Part shown: in pieces, positions 16,020 to 24,491 of the stretch | How the letters are laid out: each line of letters starts with the position of its first letter | How positions within the stretch are numbered: position 1 is the stretch's first letter | Origin: Alphaproteobacteria bacterium | GTDB taxonomy: Bacteria > Pseudomonadota > Alphaproteobacteria > CACIAM-22H2 | Length of the DNA stretch: 36,965 nucleotides | Direction of reading: 5' to 3' | Assembly (NCBI GenBank): GCA_016793165.1 | Contig: JAEULA010000001.1 | Location: 1 to 36,965 of the forward strand | Made by a program: the position numbers and the translations under genes | Notes under the pieces: model-generated | Told to the model about the DNA's origin: nothing | The model's database searches: none | Seen by the model: the letters and a program-made list of their open reading frames with translations, nothing else

Positions 16020-16748
16020 ATGGTTCGACGTGTGCAGCACCTCATCGCCACCGCCGGCCGCGTCCTCGCGGCGCCGGCCTTGCTCGCGATCGCGATGGTG
16101 GTCGCGGCGTCCGTCGCCGCTCCGCTCGGCGGCTGGATCGCCCGGGCGCAGTCGCGTGATCCCGTCGCGGTCGTCGAGCGGGTGACCGGGCGCAGCGCCG
16201 GCGTCTCCGAGATGGACTACATCGCCGTTGGCCAGGTGATCCGGCTGGCCAAGCAGGACACGCTCGTCGTCAGCTACCTGCGGGCCTGCGTGCGCGAGAC
16301 GATCCAGGGCGGCACGGTGACCGTTGGCGAGAACGGCAGCGAGGTCGCCAACGGCGAGGTCCAGCGCCAGAAGTTCGTCTGCGACGCGGGACGGCTGCGG
16401 CTGAAGCCGCAGCAAGCCTCCGCGAGTGGCGTCATGGTGTTCCGCGGCGGACCGCCCAAGGAGGCGATGCCCGAGATCACGATCTACGCGCGCTCGCCGC
16501 TGATCGACGGGCTGGGGACCGGCCTGCTGCTGATCGAGCGCACCGACAAGCCGGCCGACCGGCTCGCCATCCAGATCAAGCCGGGCATGCTCAAGCGCCG
16601 CGCCCTCGATCTGCTGCCGATGGGAATCACGCTCGAGCCGGGCGGCCGCTACGTTCTCACGTCGGGGGACCGGCAGCTCATCTTCACCGTCTCGACGGAC
16701 GCGACAACGCCCGACGGCCCGCTGCTGCGGCGGCTGCTGCGGCTCTGA
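16020..16748 (+). CDS. exported FecR-like protein, partner of the CHASE2 cyclase
   Basis: This 242-residue protein has an N-terminal signal or anchor helix (about residues 13-38) and a likely cleavage after ARAQ near residue 45. The next 80 or so residues (VAVVERVTGRSAGVSEMDYIAVGQVIRLAKQDTLVVSYL) have the beta-repeat pattern of FecR domains: a short G-rich strand, a hydrophobic strand after VGQ, then a surface loop. Two cysteines (CVRETIQGG and FVCDAGR) could form a disulfide in the periplasm. The start ATG at 16020 has CGGAGG nine bases upstream. It ends just before the CHASE2 adenylate cyclase gene. FecR-domain proteins are often found next to CHASE2 cyclases, so a sensory-complex role is inferred; the FecR call itself is tentative. 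Confidence 0.78.
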   Translation: MVRRVQHLIATAGRVLAAPALLAIAMVVAASVAAPLGGWIARAQSRDPVAVVERVTGRSAGVSEMDYIAVGQVIRLAKQDTLVVSYLRACVRETIQGGTVTVGENGSEVANGEVQRQKFVCDAGRLRLKPQQASASGVMVFRGGPPKEAMPEITIYARSPLIDGLGTGLLLIERTDKPADRLAIQIKPGMLKRRALDLLPMGITLEPGGRYVLTSGDRQLIFTVSTDATTPDGPLLRRLLRL

Positions 16749-16762
16749 TCCGAGGGGCCGCC

Positions 16763-18694
16763 ATCGCCGCCTCCCGACACCGGAGTCGCTGGGCGCCGCC
16801 GATCGCGCTGGCCCTGCTGGTCGGCCTGGTCGCGCAGCTCGGCCTGGCGCCGCAGCTTGCGGGGCTCTCCGTCGACCTGCTGCATTGGGCGGCGGCGTTG
16901 CGCGCGCCCGCGGCGTCGGCGGACCGCCTGCCGGTCGCGATCGTCGCGATCGACGAGGAGACCTACCGCACGCCGCCCTTCGCCGGGGCGCCGAAGGACG
17001 CCTGGACCACCGAGATCGCCCAGGTCCTGGGCGCGGTGATCGACGGCGGGGCGAGCGTCGTCGGCTTCGACGTGATCTTCGCGACGACGATCGAGCGCTA
17101 CAATCGCGGGCATGATCGCCCGTTCCTGCTCGCGCTGCGTCAGGCGGCCGCGGCGGGCAAGGTGGTGCTGGGCAAGGTCCAGCACCAACAGCATCCGATC
17201 GAGCCGTTTCGCGGGCAGCTGATCGCCGTCGGAACGGATGCGGACCGGAACGTGCGCTCGGTCAATGTGTTCATCGATCCCGACGACGTCATCCGGAGCG
17301 TGCCGCTGTTGTTCGACACCGACGACGCGAAGGACGGCGAGCGCGAGACCGCGATGGCTCTCGAGCTCGCCGCGCGACATCTCAAGGCCGAGGTCGCGCT
17401 GCTGTCGGACGGGCGCGTGCGCCTCGGCGACAGGCCGATCCCGGGCAGCGAGCAGAACACGATGCTGCTGCGGTTTCCCGCGCCGCTCGCACGGCTGCCG
17501 GTGTACTCCTTCGCCGATCTCGCGGCCTGCGCCGAGGACGGCGCGCGGGACTTCTTCGTCCGGCACTTCGCGGGCCGTGTCGTGCTGCTCGGAACGGTCC
17601 TCGACGTCGAGGACCGGAAGATCACCTCGGCGCGGCTCACGACCGGACCCGAATCGGCCTATGTCGGGGCGCGCTGCGTCAATCCGCCGATGGCCGGGCT
17701 GTTCGACGATGCGGTCGTGCGTCCGACGGTCCCCGGCGTCTTCATCCATGCGACCGCGGTCGCCAACCTCCTCGGCAACTCGATGCTCGCGCAGCCGCCG
17801 GCCGCCGTGTCGCTCGCGCTCCTGCTGCTGCTGTCGCTCGCGTCGACCGCGCTGGTGACCGCGCTGGCGCCGAGCCTCGCAGTGGCGGCGGGGGCCGGCG
17901 TCGCGCTCACCTGGAGCGGCGCCGGCATGATCGCCTTCGGCCAGTCGCTGGTGCTGCCGCTCGTGCCGGGGCTGGCGACGCTGGCGCTCGCCTTCGCGCT
18001 GGCGCTCGCCTACCGCATCGTCGTAGCCGACCGCGAGAAGCGCTTCCTGCGCCGCAGCTTCTCCCTGTATCTCGCGCCGGCTGTCGTCGACCAGCTCGTG
18101 GCGTCCGAGACGCCGCCGCAGCTGGGCGGCGAGACGCGCGAGATCACCGCCTATTTCAGCGATCTCGTCGGCTTCAGCACGCTGTCCGAGACGACTCCCG
18201 CCGAGATCGTCGTCGAGAAGCTCAACGCGTACTTCTCGGCCATGGCGGAGATCATCGAAGGCGAGGGCGGCTTCGTGGACAAGTATGTCGGCGACGCGAT
18301 CGTCGCCGTGTTCGGCGCTCCGGTCCCGGTGCCGGACCACGCGGCGCGCGCCGTGCGCGCGGCACTCGCCTGCCAGCGCCGGCTCGCCGAGATGAACGCC
18401 ACGCTGTTCAAGGAGTCGCCGATCGGCCAGCGCATCGGCCTCGCCACCGGCCCGGCGATCGTCGGCAACATCGGGTCGGGACGGAAATTCAACTACACCG
18501 CCATCGGCGACGTGATGAACGTCGCGGCCCGGCTGGAGCAGGCCAACAAGAGTCTCGGCACCACGCTGCTGTGCACGGCGGCGACGCGCGCCTCGGCGGG
18601 CGACGGTTTTGCCTGGCGCGAGGTCGACCGCATCACCGTGCGCGGCCGTCGCGCCGAGGTCGTTGTCTTCGAGCCGTCGACGCCTGCTTCCTAG
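16763..18694 (+). CDS. CHASE2 domain adenylate cyclase (class III); start codon unclear
   Basis: This is a membrane sensor producing cAMP. Numbered from 16763 (643 residues), it has an N-terminal helix (13-33), an extracytoplasmic CHASE2 domain (about 45-335), three closely spaced membrane helices (about 345-425) and a class III cyclase domain (about 455-640). The catalytic residues are intact: metal Asp467 (FSDLVGF) and Asp511 (KYVGDAI), adenine-specifying Lys507 and Asp583, and transition-state Asn586 and Arg590 (NVAARLE). Lys/Asp indicates ATP rather than GTP. No ATG, GTG or TTG occurs in frame from at least 16499 until TTG 16898, which would delete the first helix. An ATC at 16763, five bases after GAGGGG, is the best-placed start; CTG 16745 is an alternative. 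Confidence 0.9.
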   Translation: MAASRHRSRWAPPIALALLVGLVAQLGLAPQLAGLSVDLLHWAAALRAPAASADRLPVAIVAIDEETYRTPPFAGAPKDAWTTEIAQVLGAVIDGGASVVGFDVIFATTIERYNRGHDRPFLLALRQAAAAGKVVLGKVQHQQHPIEPFRGQLIAVGTDADRNVRSVNVFIDPDDVIRSVPLLFDTDDAKDGERETAMALELAARHLKAEVALLSDGRVRLGDRPIPGSEQNTMLLRFPAPLARLPVYSFADLAACAEDGARDFFVRHFAGRVVLLGTVLDVEDRKITSARLTTGPESAYVGARCVNPPMAGLFDDAVVRPTVPGVFIHATAVANLLGNSMLAQPPAAVSLALLLLLSLASTALVTALAPSLAVAAGAGVALTWSGAGMIAFGQSLVLPLVPGLATLALAFALALAYRIVVADREKRFLRRSFSLYLAPAVVDQLVASETPPQLGGETREITAYFSDLVGFSTLSETTPAEIVVEKLNAYFSAMAEIIEGEGGFVDKYVGDAIVAVFGAPVPVPDHAARAVRAALACQRRLAEMNATLFKESPIGQRIGLATGPAIVGNIGSGRKFNYTAIGDVMNVAARLEQANKSLGTTLLCTAATRASAGDGFAWREVDRITVRGRRAEVVVFEPSTPAS

Positions 18695-18700
18695 CGCGGC

Positions 18701-19987
18701 TCAGCTTCGCGGCGCGACGAGCCGCAGCCACGCGAGGGCGGCAGGGACGGCGAAGCGCCCGACCAGTCCGGCCAGCGGGATCGCGCGCTGGGGCAGCGCT
18801 GCGATGCGGTCGAACGCTGTACGGTCGCCGGCGATGGCGTCGGCGATCGCGTGGCCGCCGCCGACGGCCAGCGCCACGCCGTGGCCGCCGAGCCCGTGGC
18901 CGATCCACAGCCCCGTTGCCGGGGCGGCGAAGCGGGGCAGTCGATCGAGCGTGAGGTCGACGACCCCGGACCAGACGCGCTCGATCGCGATCGCCTCGAG
19001 GTCGGGATAGATGCGCAGCAGGAAGGGGCGCAGGCGCGCCTCGGCCCGGACGGTGTCGAGGATGCGGCCGCTGGCGCCGGCGCCGAACAGCAGGCGGCCC
19101 TCGGGCGTCAGGCGCCAATAGGCGAGCGTGGTCGCGAGGTCGTAGACGGCGTCTCGCCCGGGCAGCAGACGCGCGCGCAGCGCCGCCGGGAGCGGCGCCG
19201 TCGCGAGCATGCTCGTCCAGATCGGCAGGGCGAGGCCGCGGCGCGCGGGCCACAGGGCGCCGGTCATGCGTTGTGCCGCGAGCACGACATGCGTCGCCGT
19301 GATCTCGGCCGACGGCGTCGTCACCCGCCACGACCCACCGTCCGGCGCGATGGCCAGGGCCGGCGTCGCCTCGGCGATGCGCGCGCCGGCGGCGTGGGCC
19401 GCCCCGGCCAGCGCCTCGAGGAGCGCCAGCGGATCGAGGTGGAAGGCGCGGGGATCGCGCAGCGCCGCGACGTAGCGCCTGCTGCCGATCCGCGCGCGCG
19501 TGGTCCCCTCGTCGAGCCACTCCATCGCGTCGTCGTCGAGCGGTCCGGCGATCGCGGCCTGATCGTCGCGCAACGCGGCGACCTCCGTCTCGTCGCTCGC
19601 GGCCGCGATGACACCGTCGCCATGAAAGGCGTGCGGGGCATGTTCCGCCACGAGCGCGCGGGTACGATCGGTCGCCACGCGCGTCCAATGCCAGATCGCG
19701 CGGGCCTGCGCGGCCCCTGCGATCTCGATCAGGCGGCGCGGCGAAGTGCTGAAGCCGGGGATCACCTGGCCGCCGTTGCGCCCCGAGGCGCCGGCGCCGA
19801 GGCGCGCGGCCTCGATGAGGATCGTGTCGATGCCGCCCCGCGCGAGATGGAAGGCCGCCGTGACGCCGAGCAGCCCGCCGCCGATGACGCACACCTCGCA
19901 GCGCCGCGCACGGTCGAGCGGCGCGTGTACCGCGCGCGCCGCGCGCGCGGCCTCGTAGTGGGAGGACGACGTCGCGGGGCCCCTCAT
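18701..19987 (-). CDS. FAD-dependent oxidoreductase, DAO family (PuuB/OrdL-like)
   Basis: This 428-residue flavoprotein is of the D-amino-acid-oxidase fold. The FAD-binding GGGLLG motif is at residues 36-41, preceded by the strand CEVCVI; GRNGGQVIPGF and the C-terminal GLWIGHGLGGHGVALA are also typical. The leading SSHYEAARAAR segment resembles the N-terminus of gamma-glutamylputrescine oxidases (PuuB/OrdL), which oxidise an amine or amino acid to an imine with H2O2 release. The substrate cannot be assigned. It starts 13 bases after the purK stop codon on the same strand, so it is probably the third gene of the purE-purK operon. Its 3' end faces the cyclase gene with only six bases between the stops. 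Confidence 0.88.
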   Translation of the reverse strand: MRGPATSSSHYEAARAARAVHAPLDRARRCEVCVIGGGLLGVTAAFHLARGGIDTILIEAARLGAGASGRNGGQVIPGFSTSPRRLIEIAGAAQARAIWHWTRVATDRTRALVAEHAPHAFHGDGVIAAASDETEVAALRDDQAAIAGPLDDDAMEWLDEGTTRARIGSRRYVAALRDPRAFHLDPLALLEALAGAAHAAGARIAEATPALAIAPDGGSWRVTTPSAEITATHVVLAAQRMTGALWPARRGLALPIWTSMLATAPLPAALRARLLPGRDAVYDLATTLAYWRLTPEGRLLFGAGASGRILDTVRAEARLRPFLLRIYPDLEAIAIERVWSGVVDLTLDRLPRFAAPATGLWIGHGLGGHGVALAVGGGHAIADAIAGDRTAFDRIAALPQRAIPLAGLVGRFAVPAALAWLRLVAPRS

Positions 19988-20000
19988 GCGCCCCGCCCGG

Positions 20001-21086
20001 CTAGGTCCGGTCGGCGCGTCGTACGAGCCGCGTGACGTGGCCCATCTTGCGGCCGGGCCGCGGCTCGGCCTTGCCGTAGAGATGCAGGCACGCGCCGGGC
20101 TCGGCGGCGAGACGCGGCCAGTCGAGCACCTCGTCGCCGATCAGGTTCTTCATCACCGCGTCGCTGTGCCGCTCCGGCGAGCCGAGCGGCAGTCCGGCGA
20201 CGGCGCGCACGAGCTGCTCGAATTGGTTCGTGACGCAGGCGTCGATCGTCCAATGCCCGGAATTGTGCGGCCGCGGCGCGAGCTCGTTCACCAGCACGCG
20301 GCCGTCGCGCGTCACGAACATCTCGACGGCGAGCAGCCCGACGACGTCGAGCCGCGTCGCGATCGTGCGCGCGATGCGCTCGGCCTCCTGCGCGACGGCC
20401 GCGGGCAGCGCCGCGGGCGCGATCGTCTCGTCGAGGATGTGGTGCTTGTGCCGGTTCTCGACCGTCGGGTAGCAGGCGACCGCGCCGTCGCGCCCGCGCG
20501 CCGCGATCACCGAGACCTCGCAAGTGAAGTCGACGATGCCCTCGAGCACGCAGGCGACGCGGCCGAAGCGCGCGAAGGCGGCGGCCGCCTCGGCGGCATC
20601 GGCGACGCGCGCCTGGCCCTTGCCGTCGTAACCGAGCCGCGCCGTCTTCAGGATCGCCGGCGGCGGGACCGTGGCGAGCGCGGCCGCAAGATCGCGGTCG
20701 GTCTCGATCGCCGCGAAGCGTGCGGTCGCGATCCCCGCCGCGTTGACCGCGTGCTTCTCGCGGATGCGGTCCTGGCAGATCGCCAGGACGCCGGGCGACG
20801 GACGTACCGGCTTCACGCAGGCCAGCGCCTCGACCGGGGCCAGCGGGATGTTCTCGAACTCGTAGGTGATGACGTCGACCGCTGCCGCGAAGCGCACCTG
20901 CGCGGCCGGATCGTCGTAGGCGCCGCGCGTCGTGGCGCCGCTCACCTGGCTCGCCGGCGCGTCGGGCTCGGGGCAGAACACGTGCGTGCGATAGCCCAGG
21001 CGCGCGGCGGCGAGGGCCGTCATGCGGCCAAGCTGGCCGCCGCCGAGGATGCCGATCGTCGATCCGGGCGGAAGCGGCGCGCTCAC
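20001..21086 (-). CDS. purK: 5-(carboxyamino)imidazole ribonucleotide synthase
   Basis: This 361-residue ATP-grasp enzyme makes N5-CAIR from AIR, ATP and bicarbonate in purine synthesis. Family markers include [11 protein letters not shown] at the N-terminus, [21 protein letters not shown] (the ATP-grasp lysine region), [19 protein letters not shown] and the C-terminal [17 protein letters not shown]. The start is GTG at 21086, overlapping the purE stop codon by four bases (GTGA), which fixes both ends. The frame is open far upstream, but that region belongs to purE. Confidence 0.97.
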   Translation of the reverse strand: MSAPLPPGSTIGILGGGQLGRMTALAAARLGYRTHVFCPEPDAPASQVSGATTRGAYDDPAAQVRFAAAVDVITYEFENIPLAPVEALACVKPVRPSPGVLAICQDRIREKHAVNAAGIATARFAAIETDRDLAAALATVPPPAILKTARLGYDGKGQARVADAAEAAAAFARFGRVACVLEGIVDFTCEVSVIAARGRDGAVACYPTVENRHKHHILDETIAPAALPAAVAQEAERIARTIATRLDVVGLLAVEMFVTRDGRVLVNELAPRPHNSGHWTIDACVTNQFEQLVRAVAGLPLGSPERHSDAVMKNLIGDEVLDWPRLAAEPGACLHLYGKAEPRPGRKMGHVTRLVRRADRT

Positions 21087-21607
21087 CGGCCGGCCTGCTT
21101 CGCGACCTCGATGTCGCGCGGCCGCTGCGCGACCGCATCGGTCTGCCGTGCCCGGTGCTGGTCCAGCCGGCGCGCGAGCGCCGGATCGCGCAGGGCGAGG
21201 ATTGCCGCCGCCAGGAGCCCCGCGTTGCGTGCGCCGGCTTCGCCGATGGCGAGGGTCCCGACGGGGATGCCGGCGGGCATCTGGACGATCGACAGCAGGC
21301 TGTCGAGGCCGTTGAGGGTACGGCTCTGGACCGGCACCCCGAGCACGGGCAGCGGCGTCATCGCCGCCGCCATGCCCGGCAGATGCGCGGCCCCGCCGGC
21401 CCCGGCGATGATGACCTGAAGTCCGCGGCGCTTGGCCCCCCGCGCATAGCCCACGAGGCGCTGCGGCGTGCGGTGGGCCGAGACGATGCGCACCTCGTGC
21501 GCGATCCCCAGGCTCTCGAGCACCTCGGCGGCGCCCTTCATCGTCGCCCAGTCGGATTGGCTGCCCATGATGACCCCGACGGCCGGGGTCGCCTTCGCCT
21601 TCGCCAT
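21083..21607 (-). CDS. purE: N5-carboxyaminoimidazole ribonucleotide mutase
   Basis: This 174-residue enzyme converts N5-CAIR to CAIR, completing the bacterial two-step carboxylation begun by PurK. The active-site motifs GSQSDW (residues 15-20) and SAHRTP (His45) are present, along with [11 protein letters not shown]. It is a class I PurE by length. The ATG at 21607 is preferred; an in-frame GTG at 21619 would add four residues. Translation is coupled to purK by a four-base overlap. The upstream gap (21608-21805) is relatively AT-rich and contains a TATATT on the minus strand near 21645, a possible -10, but no convincing -35 at normal spacing. Confidence 0.96.
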   Translation of the reverse strand: MAKAKATPAVGVIMGSQSDWATMKGAAEVLESLGIAHEVRIVSAHRTPQRLVGYARGAKRRGLQVIIAGAGGAAHLPGMAAAMTPLPVLGVPVQSRTLNGLDSLLSIVQMPAGIPVGTLAIGEAGARNAGLLAAAILALRDPALARRLDQHRARQTDAVAQRPRDIEVAKQAGR

Positions 21608-21805
21608 GATGTCCGTCACTTTTTCGCCCGAAAGAGGGAGGGAATATACGCTCCACGTCGCGGCGGCAATTAACCAAAGCCGGGCCGCGCCGCGAAAAAG
21701 TAACGAAGGCTTTACGGTGCCAATCTACGGTTTCGCGATTATTGCTGTTCACCCCGCGTCGCCCATGCCGGGACGGGGGTTGGGGAGCCGGCAACGGCAG
21801 AGTTC

Positions 21806-22543
21806 ATGAAGATCGATCCGAAATCTCCGAGGGAAGTCGGCGCGGCGCGAGGCGTCCAACGCGCGACCCCCGGCAAGGGCGGCGCGTCGGAGCGCGCCCG
21901 CACCGGCGGGGTGGCGACGCCGCGCGACGTGACCACGGTGATGGGCATCCCCGAGGCCGAGTTCACCCCGAAGGTGCGCGAAGCGATCATGGCGCTGATG
22001 GCGGAGGTCGACGCGCTGCGCCGCGAGCTGCAGATGACGCAGTCCCGGCTGAAGAATCTCGAGCAGCTCGCCGACCAGGACACCCTGGCGCCGATCGCCA
22101 ACCGCCGCGCCTTCGTGCGCGAGCTGTCGCGCATGCTGTCCTACGCCGAGCGCTACGGCACGCCGTCGGCGGTGATCTATTTCGACGTCAACGGCCTCAA
22201 GCAGATCAACGACACCTTCGGGCATTCCGCCGGCGACGCGGCGCTGACGCGCATCGCCGAGCTGCTGAGCCGGAACATCCGCGAGTCGGATGTCGTCGGG
22301 CGCCTGGGCGGCGACGAATTCGGCGTCATCCTGTCCCATGCCGACGAGCCGGCGGCGGTCGACAAGGCGGCACAACTCGCCAAGGTGATCGCGGACACGC
22401 CCTTCGACTGGCAGGGCAAGGCGATCAAGCTTTCGGTGTCCTGGGGCAGCCACGCCTTCAGCAGCGGCGGCGACCCGGCTCATGCGCTCGACGCTGCCGA
22501 TCGCGAGATGTACGCGCGCAAGCGCAGCACGCCGCGCAGCTGA
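21806..22543 (+). CDS. GGDEF diguanylate cyclase, cytoplasmic
   Basis: This 245-residue soluble protein is predicted to make cyclic di-GMP. An unstructured, basic N-terminus (1-50) leads to a probable coiled coil (about 55-92), then the catalytic domain. The signature GGDEF is intact at residues 168-172, and an inhibitory I-site RxxD (RESD, 159-162) lies exactly five residues before it, so product feedback is expected. The usual D-x-L-T is replaced by DTLAPIANRRAF, a slight variant. There is no membrane helix or known sensory domain; the coiled coil probably controls dimerisation. It is divergent from purE and convergent with the YdcH gene. Confidence 0.93.
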   Translation: MKIDPKSPREVGAARGVQRATPGKGGASERARTGGVATPRDVTTVMGIPEAEFTPKVREAIMALMAEVDALRRELQMTQSRLKNLEQLADQDTLAPIANRRAFVRELSRMLSYAERYGTPSAVIYFDVNGLKQINDTFGHSAGDAALTRIAELLSRNIRESDVVGRLGGDEFGVILSHADEPAAVDKAAQLAKVIADTPFDWQGKAIKLSVSWGSHAFSSGGDPAHALDAADREMYARKRSTPRS

Positions 22544-22576
22544 GCGGCGCTCGCCGTTCAGGGCCCGCCGGACGGG

Positions 22577-22789
22577 TCAGGCGATGATGTCGGGCAGCAG
22601 CTGGCTCTCGAGCTTCAGGATCTGATCCTTCAGCCCAAGCTTGCGCTTCTTCAGTCGCTGCACCTGCAGCTGGTCGTGATGGGGGTCCGCGATCAGCTTG
22701 TGGATCACCTCGTCGAGGTCGCGGTGCTCCTGTCGCAGCTCTTCAAGCTTGCGCTGGGACGGTTCGAGCGTGGGGTCGTGCGTGTTCAT
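22577..22789 (-). CDS. YdcH family small protein (DUF465)
   Basis: This is a 70-residue, highly charged helical protein. The core LEELRQEHRDLDEVIHKLIADPHHDQLQVQRLKKRKLGLKDQILKLES is the typical DUF465 coiled-coil hairpin, in which two helices are joined at a DPHHD turn. These proteins are widespread in proteobacteria and have no settled function. The start ATG at 22789 follows the aconitase X small subunit by 23 bases on the same strand, so it could be the last gene of that operon, although the family is usually found independently of it. Confidence 0.9.
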   Translation of the reverse strand: MNTHDPTLEPSQRKLEELRQEHRDLDEVIHKLIADPHHDQLQVQRLKKRKLGLKDQILKLESQLLPDIIA

Positions 22790-22812
22790 GGGCCGGCGTT
22801 TCTCGCGCCATC

Positions 22813-23223
22813 CTACACGGTGACGATCGATCCGTCCGCGTTCACGGCAACGGGGATGCCGGTTTCCAGGCGGGCCTGGTCGGCCGCAGGCAGCAGCAGG
22901 AGGGGCGGGGTCGACCGCCCGAGCTCCCGTGCGACAAGGATGCCGACCGCGAGGATCGCGTCGATCTCGGCGAGCACGAGCGCCGCGGGCGCGCGCCCGG
23001 CGACGATCAATTCGAGAAGTATCGCGCTCGAAGAACTCGAGCCGCGCGTGGCCGCGAGCAGGACCACGCGGTCGGCCAGGCTGACGCCGTGGCCGTCGCT
23101 CCCGGGATCGGTGACGACGCCCGTCCGTGGATCGACCCCGCCCCAGAAGCTCAGCGGGCGTGCCAGGCGCAGGACGTCCCCGCGGGCCGATCCGGGCAGC
23201 AGCGGCCGGGCCCTCAGCTCCAT
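22813..23223 (-). CDS. aconitase X swivel (small) subunit, DUF126
   Basis: This is a 136-residue swivel domain of a two-subunit aconitase X. The family pattern is clear: ARPLSFWGGVDPRTGVVTDP near residues 21-40, then VVLLAATRGSSSSSAILLEL around 53-72, where the Ser cluster supplies the substrate-binding/catalytic serine, then an APAALVLAEIDAILAVGILVARELG core. The ATG at 23223 overlaps the end of the large subunit by 10 bases. Known aconitase X enzymes include cis-3-hydroxy-L-proline dehydratase in bacteria and mevalonate-5-phosphate dehydratase in archaea; which reaction applies here is unknown. Confidence 0.92.
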   Translation of the reverse strand: MELRARPLLPGSARGDVLRLARPLSFWGGVDPRTGVVTDPGSDGHGVSLADRVVLLAATRGSSSSSAILLELIVAGRAPAALVLAEIDAILAVGILVARELGRSTPPLLLLPAADQARLETGIPVAVNADGSIVTV

Positions 23224-24491
23224 GTGCGTTCGTCCCGCACGAGCCGTCCGGCGACGGCACTCTCGACGCAATCCGCGAGCGTGCCGAACACGACGTCGCG
23301 CCCGGTATTGGGCTTCATGTAGTGGGCGAATTTGCCCGAATTCGTCATCACCACGCCGCGGCCGTCGGCAAATATCGGGGTGACGACGACGCAGGTGTCG
23401 ACGACGAGATCGATGCCCGCGGCCGCGAGCGCGGCGACCTCGGACCCCGACAGGGCGTCCAGCACGTGACGGCCCGTGCAGGCATAGAACGTAACGCGGC
23501 TCCGGCGCCCGGCGAGGAGGCCGAGGAGCCGCTGGATCTCGTCATGCGAGAGATGCGGGCTGCCGATCGCCACCGCGTCGATCGCGGCCCCCTCGTCGAG
23601 GGGATGCGTCGACAGGGTCGCGCGCGCCCCGCGCAGCATTGCGGTGGTGAGCGCCACGCGCGCGCGCGGCTCGGCGCCGCCGCCGGCGGTGGCGAGATCG
23701 GGGGCCTCGGGCGTGCAGCCGACGACATGGAAGAGGCCGACCGCGCCGGTCGAGGCGGCGGCGGCGCCGAGCGCCTTGAGCCGGTCCTCCTCGATGCGCG
23801 GCGGCAGGCCGACGATCGCGGCGACGGCGCCGCCGGTCTCGCGCCCGAGCCAAGCGCCGAGCACGGGATAGAACGCCTCGTCCTCGACGAGGGCGCGCGG
23901 CAGGCCGCCGGCATCGATCGTCACCGTCGCGCGGCGCGCCTCGTCGCGGTGCAGGCCGACATTCGGCGCACGCCCGATCAGCGCGCAGCAGATGTCGAGG
24001 AAGTCGCCGTAGCGCGCGGTGCGCGCGCCGAGCACGGAGTTGCAGAAGACGATCGCGTTGGACTCGCCCCACGCGACATGCTGGCCCAACGCAGGGCGAT
24101 GGCCGGCCTGATATGGCGCGCAGGTCCAGCTCGGGCGGCATCCGAGCGCCTCGTAGGCGCGCGTCATCCGCGCGGCCATCGCGGCCTCGTGACCGGTCAA
24201 CCGCACGCGGCCGTGATGCACGAGATCGAGCGCGCCCACATTGAGGGTCGTCGGGACCGCGACGCGGCCGCCATCGGCGACGAGCAACTCGGCGAACAGC
24301 ACGCCGCCGTCGCCGTGATAGAGGCAGCCGTCGATATGCGCGGACGCGATCTCGACGAGGCGATCGGCGCCGAGCAGGCGCGCGGCGTCGACGACGATGC
24401 GCATCGCGCGCTGCGCGGCCGCCCCCCGGCCGCCCGCGAGCATCGCCCGCTCGTCGTCGCCGAGCCGCAGCGTGGCGACCGGCTCAGGCAT
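23214..24491 (-). CDS. aconitase X catalytic (large) subunit, DUF521
   Basis: This 425-residue iron-sulfur dehydratase subunit shows the family stretches SAHIDGCLYHGDGG (50-63), VPTTLN (79-84), SWTCAPYQAGHRPALGQHVAWGESNAIVF and NSVLGARTARYGDF (121-164), and VDTCVVVTP (364-372). Cys124, Cys150, Cys338 and Cys367 are candidates for cluster ligands; their individual roles are inferred. The N-terminus overlaps the end of the cupin gene by eight bases, and the C-terminus overlaps the small subunit by 10. None of the usual hydroxyproline genes (racemase, reductase or proline transporter) is adjacent, so the substrate is open. Confidence 0.93.
   Translation of the reverse strand: MPEPVATLRLGDDERAMLAGGRGAAAQRAMRIVVDAARLLGADRLVEIASAHIDGCLYHGDGGVLFAELLVADGGRVAVPTTLNVGALDLVHHGRVRLTGHEAAMAARMTRAYEALGCRPSWTCAPYQAGHRPALGQHVAWGESNAIVFCNSVLGARTARYGDFLDICCALIGRAPNVGLHRDEARRATVTIDAGGLPRALVEDEAFYPVLGAWLGRETGGAVAAIVGLPPRIEEDRLKALGAAAASTGAVGLFHVVGCTPEAPDLATAGGGAEPRARVALTTAMLRGARATLSTHPLDEGAAIDAVAIGSPHLSHDEIQRLLGLLAGRRSRVTFYACTGRHVLDALSGSEVAALAAAGIDLVVDTCVVVTPIFADGRGVVMTNSGKFAHYMKPNTGRDVVFGTLADCVESAVAGRLVRDERTWS

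Noticed and set aside
16746..16898. Frameshift joining the cyclase to an upstream start in another frame
   Set aside because: No ATG in any frame was found between the previous stop and the first helix, so a simple frameshift does not rescue a start; an unusual start or base change is simpler.
16649..18340. Long minus-strand open frame opposite the CHASE2 cyclase
   Set aside because: Low-complexity Arg/Asp/Glu-rich translation typical of antisense frames in GC-rich DNA; the plus strand has intact catalytic motifs.
22813..24491. Direct assignment of the aconitase X pair to cis-3-hydroxyproline dehydratase
   Set aside because: Possible from family knowledge, but none of the usual hydroxyproline genes is adjacent, so the specific reaction was left open.
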